Shown: positions 24,601 through 33,600 of the stretch, one piece after another
How positions within the stretch are numbered: position 1 is the stretch's first letter
How the letters are laid out: the number at the start of each line of letters is the position of its first letter
Assembly: GCA_036924085.1 (NCBI GenBank)
Contig: JAVGWX010000005.1
Location: forward strand, 78,776,047-78,840,046
Direction of reading: 5' to 3'
Origin: Ariolimax columbianus
Lineage: Eukaryota; Mollusca; Gastropoda; Stylommatophora; Arionidae
DNA: 64,000 nucleotides
Made by a program: the position numbers and the translations under genes
Notes under the pieces: generated by a model
Database searches by the model: none
What the model was told of the DNA's origin: nothing
What the model saw: only the letters and a program-made list of their open reading frames with translations

Positions 24601-27600
24601 AGAGTCTGTATACAACCAGTTTCATTTAGTTTTCCTTGCTCTAATAACTATGCGCATCCAATCTATTCTTGAATGCATTAATTAATCCATTACTTCCTGT
24701 GGCAATGCATTCCAAGCATTCACCACTCTCTGACTAAAAAAATATTTCCTATCTAATCTGGACCTTTCTTTAGTCAATTTGTAGCTATGCCCTCTTGTTC
24801 TTCTAGGTGACTGTATTTTGAAAAATATATCTTTCTTTCACCTTCTATCACCCAGAGATGCATAAGCCATCAACCAACCCTCGCCAAGCAGCTCTGTCCC
24901 GCGCAATCTTTTCCACTTCCTTCCAGCTTTTTTCTATTTTCTTTACTTCCATCTTCCGATCTTGTCTCTGTATTTCTTGGTCTGCCTGTGCCTCTCCTTC
25001 CCTCGGGGTTCCATGACAGGGATTGCCTGGTGATATACTGGTCTGGGGCTTTATTAATGTATGACCCATCCATCTCCACTTTCTTCCTAAGATTTCCTGT
25101 TCCAATTTTCCTTGTCCCACTCTCTCCCAGAGTCTGTCATTTGTAACTTTGTCAAACCATTGAAAAACTTGTTAAAGTCTAATTTATCCTTTCAGTTGAT
25201 TATCTCACAAACCTGTATTTAGTCACCTCAAATTCTTCTCTTTTCTAGACACCGCAGCTTGTTTGCCGCGTACATAACTGCTCCATTTAGAAACACAACT
25301 ATTTAATTGCCGTAAACTCCAGCGGGAGTCACGTAGCGCGGTGGTTAGTAAGCTGGCTTCACAATATATTTTTTTTTAAAACCCCAGCAGGAAGAATAGA
25401 AGCATCAGAATAGACAGGATAGGCTGAGCCATCAAAAAGTTTAGTGAAGAATTAAAGACAACCCTTTGCATAAAACCTTTGTTTTTAGTTAGCATAAATA
25501 AAATGTGCAGAAGATGTATTATTAAATAACTATTTAATACAAATGTTTCTCCTGCTCCCTGGGCATTCTCAAAAATGAGAAGAACAGCAATAACAATAGA
25601 TACTGATGGTGATTGAAAACAGAAAGAAAACATCAAAGTGTATTAAGTTGAAGTACAAACAATTATAATAGCAACTGAATGATGCACCACAATAGAACAA
25701 CCAATAATCATAACAATATGACGCACCACAATAAAATAAAGAATAATAATAACAATTGAATGATATACCACAATAAAATACAATGATGCACCACAGTAGA
25801 ATAAACAGTAATCATAACAATATGATGCACCACAGTAAAACAAAATGATGCACCACAATAGAATAAACAACAATCATAACAAAAGGATGCACCAAAATAG
25901 ATTAACCAATAATCATAACAAAATGATGCACCACAATAGAATAAACAATAATCATAATAAAATGATGCACCACAATAGAACAAAGAAAAATCATAACAAA
26001 ATGATACACGACAATAGAATAACCAATAATCATAACAAAATGATGCTACACAATAAAATATACAATATTCACAACGAAATGACTTACCATGAGCTAAGAA
26101 CAAAATGAGTCAGCCAGATAGCCTGTGCAACAAAAAACAAAAAAACTCTGATAAAATCTAATGGAAGACAAAGATTTGGAGGGGGTGGGTTGTGTAGTAC
26201 TGTACATGAAGATAATGTTGATAGACAACAAGAATAGTTTAAGTACATTCAGTTACTGCTCGTGTTTTCTCATATGTTGTTTATATATTACTTTGCTACA
26301 AAACCACTCCATGTCTGGCAAGCCTATCTGGCTCTCTGTTGCCCAGGATGCCACAGTGAGCTGATATTCACCGAATTGTCCTCTTTTGAAAAAAACTGGG
26401 CTAGGCTTTCAAGTGTGTTCATCAAGTGTTCAATTCTAAATTCTGCTGTTGACACTTTTGTGGCGTTATTGTCAACAGAGCATCTGTGAGGATAACGACC
26501 TATTGCATTGCAGCTGCTAATTTCAGTGTCATTGCATCTGCACTTAAGGTGTCATGGTGTCATTGCATCTGCACTTAAGGTGTCATGGTGTCATTGCATC
26601 TGCACTTAAGGTGTCATGGTGTCATTGCATCTGCACTTAAGGTGTCATGGTGTCATTGCATCTGCACTTAAGGTGTCATGGTGTCATTGCATCTGCACTT
26701 AAGGTGTCATTGCATCTGCACTTAAGGTGTCATGGTGTCATTGCATCTGCACTTAAGGTGTCATAGTGTCATTGCATCTGCACTTAAGGTGTCATGGTGT
26801 CATTGCATCTGCACTTAAGGTGTCATGGTGTCATTGCATCTGCACTTAAGGTGTCATTGCATCTGCACTTAAGGTGTCATGGTGTCATTGCATCTGCACT
26901 TAAGGTGTCATAGTGTCATTGCATCTGCACTTAAGGTGTCACAGTGTCATTGCATCTGCACTTAAGGTGTCACAGTGTCATTGCATCTGCACTTAAGGTG
27001 TCATGGTATCATTGCATCTGCACTTAAGGTGTCACGGTGTTACCCAGTGATAATTGCTGTTGAGTGGGTTTTATTTTTAAAATGAACAATGCTACCACTT
27101 TCCCCTTGGGAATTTCCGATTAATGTATGAGTAATTTGAGGCTATGTACTTTCTCTTGTTCGTTAATTGTGTATTTTTATTCACAATTCCAAGGATATTG
27201 CATTTTATTCTTGGAAGTATTTCCTTTTCTATAGTGGGCAGTTTGTAGTTGTTGATATTGGATTGTCTTTGCACTTGCTAATGTACAAAATGCTATAAAA
27301 TCTGTCGTAAATCAGTTTGGGGGGGAAAAAAACAACCCTACTCATGAGTTTTCATAGCAAGATCAAGTGACCATTGGACTATCCACCGGACACAATAGGA
27401 TTAAGTACCACCTTTACATAATATTTACAATTTACATGATGGATCTGTGCACTGGTTGAACGAGACACAATATATTGAAGTACCATCTTTATAAAATATT
27501 TCCAATTAACTTGATGGATCTCGTCGCATTACAGCATATGTTGCACTGTCTTGTATGTATGTGTGTAGTTGCGGCAGTTATATATTTGTTTAGTCTGATG

Positions 27601-30600
27601 TTTCCTGGCTCAAGTTAGAAGATTATGCTCTTTTCCCAATGACATAGCTTGTTGATGTTGTCCTTTGTTTGGTTATGTCATTTCTTTACACATGGTGCAT
27701 CCAGTAGATTCATTGGCTCAGTCATTCCTCTTTGAAGTTGTGATCAAGTATTTGTTTTGCTGCCTGTATGTTGGCTAGAGTTTTTATTTGAGCATGCTTG
27801 CACCTATTGTTGCTAGCCTGCTAGTCAGTCTAGAGGTGTATACTTCCATTGCTTGTGGTGTTGATTTTGATCAACCCAGATTATCACCAAAGGCTTACTG
27901 TCAGGAACTAGGGACAACGCAAATAAGAAAAACAAAATTATCATTAGGTGTCATGGCACTCACAATCGATTCCGCTCACTATGTTTGACTGATCGTTTAG
28001 ATCTGTTAGTAATTCTCATTTGTGTTGCTCCTTGTCCCTGATGAAGACCTTTTGGTATTACGCAATATTTTTACTGTTTTCTAGATGCTCAGGTGAAACT
28101 GACACATATTCATTCATATCTTTAATTTTTTTTATATACAAACATGGTCCACATGGGTCTTTGTGTATGACAAGGACAAGAATAGCACCACTGCCCTATA
28201 GAGAGCAAGAGGCGACTAACTGTGTGACATGGCATAACACCAGCCATGGTTAGGTGGTTTGTTAAAAGCAGCAAAGATGGCGCATAACAGGCTGCGGGTC
28301 TGCTTTGCTCTAGTGTTTGAATCTATCAAGATGGACTTGCACATCAGTTAACCACCCTCCTCGACACTTGTCCTAACGCAGCAGAGTAATAAGTTGCTAG
28401 AACCTAGCCCACTAAGCAGAAAAACCTCCTCTCGACTACATCCAGCTCACGTCCTAGGACCTGCACAGGGGCATAATCCGCCCCTGTAGAAATATAGGTC
28501 AACTAAGACTAAGATATACAAACATCCCATATGTAACTACTGCACATTGGCCCCACTTAGACTTGAACATCATTTCACCCATGACCGGAGTAAACCGTCA
28601 GATTCATTAAGTGCTCTGGGCACTTGAGAATGTAATACATGTAGATCATTATCTAAACTTTCCAGATTAGTGTCAGATGTGTTATATAGATGTACACATA
28701 AACTCACATCTACAATCACAACACACTGGTAGTTGCCTCAAAGGATGTGCAGCACTGGAAGCTGTGGCCCTATTCGACATCCCCAAGGGATGTTCTTAGT
28801 CAACCTGTACGTCTACATTGTTTAGGTCCTAGCTCTGGTTTGAGCTGGATGTAGCAGGGAGAAGGATTTCCTGATTAGCGGGCTAGGCTCAAGCAGCTTA
28901 ATACTAAACTGTGTTGGGATAATAACTTACAGAGGGTTGTTAACCGATGTGCGAGCTCATCTTAATAGACTCAAACACTAGAGGAAAGAAGACCTGCAGC
29001 CTGTTAGGTGCAATCTATGTTGCTCTAAACAAACCACCTAACCATGGCAGGGGTTATGCCATGTCACAGTTAGTCGCCTCTTATGACATGCTCTCTGTGA
29101 GGCAGTGGTGCTATTCTTGTCCTTGTCATACACAAAGACCCCGTCAGACCCCTACTGATGTACATTTATTAAACACAAATTGTACATTTGGACTGTTTCT
29201 GTGTGAATGTATGTATATTTTGTGGGAGTGTCTTAATGGCAGAGCAGTTAAAGTATTTGTCTCTCATAGTAAAGGAATCGGCTCCATGTTCAGGCATACT
29301 CGAACCCACCAAACTATAAATGGCTACCTTGTTTACATTTGTGAAAGACTGGTGATCAAAGCTCACCAAAAGCTCAGACCTTGTACAATCAAGTCTCTAA
29401 CACTTCATCCCAGATGGCAATGTCTGATCTAGGACTATCTTTACCTATTTTTTTAGAACAGTACCTGCAGGAGGAGCCTGTCCTCCTACCAGTTGTGTCA
29501 GCTGGATGGTGGAAAACTAAATGGTCTCTATATTTGGAGGTTGGCTATCAATATCCAATAAACGAGGGTAAACCAAAAAGATGACCTGACTGAAGGCAGC
29601 ACTTTCACCATTCAAAGACACAAGAGATCAATTGCCTATTTGTTTACAAACTAGATTACAATTACATACAGAAAGAAAATTGGATGGACCTCAAAAACGA
29701 GGAACAGCATGAATTATGAACTACGATTATTGAAATATGGAAAATCAACGGAAAGATGGACAAGCTCATAGAAGAAGTCAAGAAATCAAAATTGGAAATC
29801 CTAGTTCTCACAGAAACTGAGGAAAAAAAACATAGGTTCATATATCTTGAGGGCAATATGTTTCTCTACAGCAGAGTTCCCACAATCGATAGTAACAAGG
29901 TGAGAGTGGGCTATATTGTGCCAGGAACAAAAGGGGCAACATTAAGGGATGGAAATTTATCTGTGTAAGCTTTATGGAGTCTTCTTCTTCTGCTGCGTTC
30001 GTTCTCAATCTCCAGCTACTAATGCCTGAACAGGGCTTTGCAAGTAGGAAAATGTAGTCCGGAAAACGGAATGCGCTGTGTCACTAGTTTACAGTTTGAC
30101 TGCAATATTTGCACCTTTGGTCCGACACATCCATCTTCGGCAGTGCTTTATGGTGTTAAACCTCAAGAAAGAAGGCAAGATAGGCAAGATAGTCAATGTA
30201 GTTTTTGTTTATGCACCAATTGAGAGGGATGGAGCAGATGCCAAAGAAGAATTATTTGAGCTGTTGAAAAGACAGTGGATGATTGTCATTATGAAATTAT
30301 CTTTCTTGGAGATTTCAATGCCTAAGTGGGAAATGATCATCCCAGACAGGGTGGAGTGATTGGGAGATGTTCTGTTTTGTTTAGAATCACTCGACTCATG
30401 CAGGCCGATAAGTCCCTATCAGCAAATGGCAAATGATGGTTCCTATAACTCGCTGTTAAAGCAGGTACAAACATTTAGCTAGCTTGTTCAACATCTGTCT
30501 AAATGAATGCCAAACCCCCGACCATTAAAAAATGTCTAAGACCATTATCACCCATAAAAAAGGGCAAGGAAAACCTGGCAAATTACTGTCCGATCCGTCT

Positions 30601-33600
30601 GCTCTTATTAATTTATAAACTCTTCACCAGAGTGACCACCAACCGCATAGAGAAGCTACTAGATGAGGACCAACCACTAGAGCAGTTAGGTTTCAGGAAA
30701 AGTTTCTCAACCACTGACCACCTCCATACAATCAACCAATTAATAGAGAGGGCGTATGAAGTACAGATGCCTTTATGCCTTGTGTTCGTGGATTATATGA
30801 AGACTTTTGATAGCATCAAAATAACTGCGATGCTGAATGCCCTGAGAAATCCAGGAATTCTAAAAAGATATGCTCAACTGATAGGAGATAAACAGCGGAT
30901 GCACAACGGATATCACCCTCTTCTATAGACCGATTACTATACCGGTACAACGTCGCATCCGACAGGGTGATACAAAGCTCTCCAAAGCTCTTAACAGCAG
31001 CCCTTGAGGTCTTTGAAAACTTAGACTGAGGAGTTAGGACATAGATGGAGAAATATTTACTCATCTCAGGTTTGCTGGTGACATAGTCATCCTCAACCAA
31101 GACATCAAAGAAGCGGAGAAAAGCCTAAATGAGCTCAGCAGAGCAAGCGTTGCAGTTGACCCACCGATCAATCAAAATAAAACTCAGCTCATGCTTAACA
31201 CCTTCTGCTAAAAAGAAGATCTGAGCCTTGGAGATTATATCGTCTAAACGTAAATTTGTATTTCTACTTGGGCCAAGGCATAACAAACTCCTATTCAAAT
31301 AAATTGAAGGATCTCCCGAAGGATAGCAGTGGGCTGGCCCATCTTCAATTGCATAAAACATACACTGCAACAGATGAGAAATGACAGCCCTACAGTTAAT
31401 ACTTTCAACAGCATGGTTACTCCAGCCCCAGACCACAGTCCCAAACACAGAAAAGGTATACTTCTCTATATGGAAGGACTACAATCAAACTGAAACCCAA
31501 GGATGATTAAACAAAAACAAGAATTGAAAAGTGTCATGAAAGAACAGTAACAAACGATCTTAGTTAACAGATTTCTTCTGTACAGTAATAATTTTATTCT
31601 GTCCTTGGTAGTGATGACAAGTATCAGGTCAGGTCATCCCGTAACCAGTGTGGTCATTGGGGCACACATGAAGACATCCTCACAGCCCCACGCCACCCCT
31701 CTCTGTCAGATGCTGCTGCCTGTGACTCTTCTGGTCGGAGACTGGTCCATTCTTTTATGTTGTCCTCCCATCTCTTTTTGGGCCGGCCTCTTCGTCGTCT
31801 GCCATGCACCTTTCCGTGGAGAATTGTATTTGCAAGACCATTTGATCTCGATATGTGACCGTACCAAGTGAGTTTCCTTCTTTTGACAGTTGCCAAGAGG
31901 TCTTCAAAAGGCCCTATTGCTGTTGTAATTCTATCTCGTATTTCCTCATTTGTAACTCGATCTTTGTACGTGACATTTAAAAGTCTTTGGAAACATCTCA
32001 TTTCCAAGGCCTGTATACTTCGTTGAAGGTCAGCTGTAACTGTCCATGTCTCACACGCATAAAGGAATATTGACAGGACCAGTGTATGCATTTTTATGAT
32101 TTTCTTGCAAAGTGCTAACCATTTATCTTGCCAGATTTTGTTAAGCCATGCAAGCGCCGCTATTGTCTGTGCTATTCTGGCCAATACCTCACATTTTTAT
32201 CCTTCATCACTGACAATCGACCCAAGATATTTAAAACGGTCAACCACTTCGAGTTCCTGACCGTTAGCTTTTATCCTGCTGTTGAAGCCCGTGGCGTTGT
32301 TGGTCATTAATTTTGTCTTTCCAGCGTTTATGTCCATACCATAGTCAAGAGTTGTTTCATCGAGCCTTCTGACCCATTCCTGGAGTTCTGCTTCTGAACC
32401 CGCCAATATCATCTGCAAAACGAAGGTTGGTAATCGTTTGGCCCCCTATCTTGAAAGTACCAACGTGACCTCCAAGTGCCTCACTCATAATTCCTTCAAG
32501 GAATATATTGAAAAAAGTTGGAGAGAGTGTACACCCCTGTCTCACACCAACTGATGTGCGAAACCAATTCCCTCACCTCCCATTCACAAGAACTGCGCTA
32601 GACGCCTTGTCATTCAGGTGTTCAAGGACCGTTATAATATTTCCGTTGATATTATACATCCTCATGGTTGCCCAAAGCGCTTTATGCCATACCCTATCAA
32701 ACGCCTTCTTAAAATCCACAAACACATCATACAGTGTTTGCTGCTGTTCTAGATATTTCTTGCTTAGCAGCCTTAAATTAAATATCTGTTCTGTAGTGCT
32801 TCTTCCCTGTCTGAACCCTGCTTGCTCCTCGGCAATGATGTTCTCTGCTTGGGGTTTCAATCGGTCGAGGATTAATCTAAGCATGACCTTGCTAGGGTGG
32901 CTGATGAGGCTTATTGTTCTGTAATTTTGGCACAGCTTTAGGTTTCCAGACTTATGAAACGGTATAACTATTGATTTCGTCCATAAGTCCGGCCAGTTTC
33001 CTGTCGCCCATATTTTGTTGTAAATGTGTGTCAGGCCTTCCACCACTACCTCTCCACCTGCTTATAAGAGCTCTGCTGGTATATTGTCCACGCTGGCCGC
33101 CTTCCCTCTTCTCAATGTCTTTACCGATGCAATTACCTCTTCCTTCGTTATGAGTTGGCTATCCTCTATATTTGTTGGTGTTGGAGGAATTGTTTTCTCA
33201 GGTTCGTTTCGCCCTTCATAGTTATATAGCTCGGAACAGTACTCTGTCCATCGTGCCAATACGTCATTTTCCTCAATAAGGCACTTGCCGCTTTTATCAT
33301 GGATCATGAGGTTCCTGCCTTGTCTTGGTGTTACCAGTTCTTTGACAACCTTGTATGCTCCTTTAGCATCATTTCTGTTTAGTTTCTCTTCGATGTTTGT
33401 GCATTGCTCACATATCCACGCTTCTTTCGCCTCTCTCATCTTTTATTGTATGGTTTTCTTGACCTCTTTATAACTGCCGACCTCCTCCAGTGGGTGATTG
33501 TGTTTTTTCAGTGACCTTCTTTTATCACAAAGGTCTAGAATGTCTTTGGTCACCCATGGCTTCTTTTTTGTTTGGTGGCATCCTAGGATCTCTATTGCAG

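Noticed and set aside
25376..25636. 86-codon hydrophobic minus-strand ORF as the missing AGTRAP exon
   Set aside because: It lacks a fitting donor and phase and has no AGTRAP-like His/Trp pattern.
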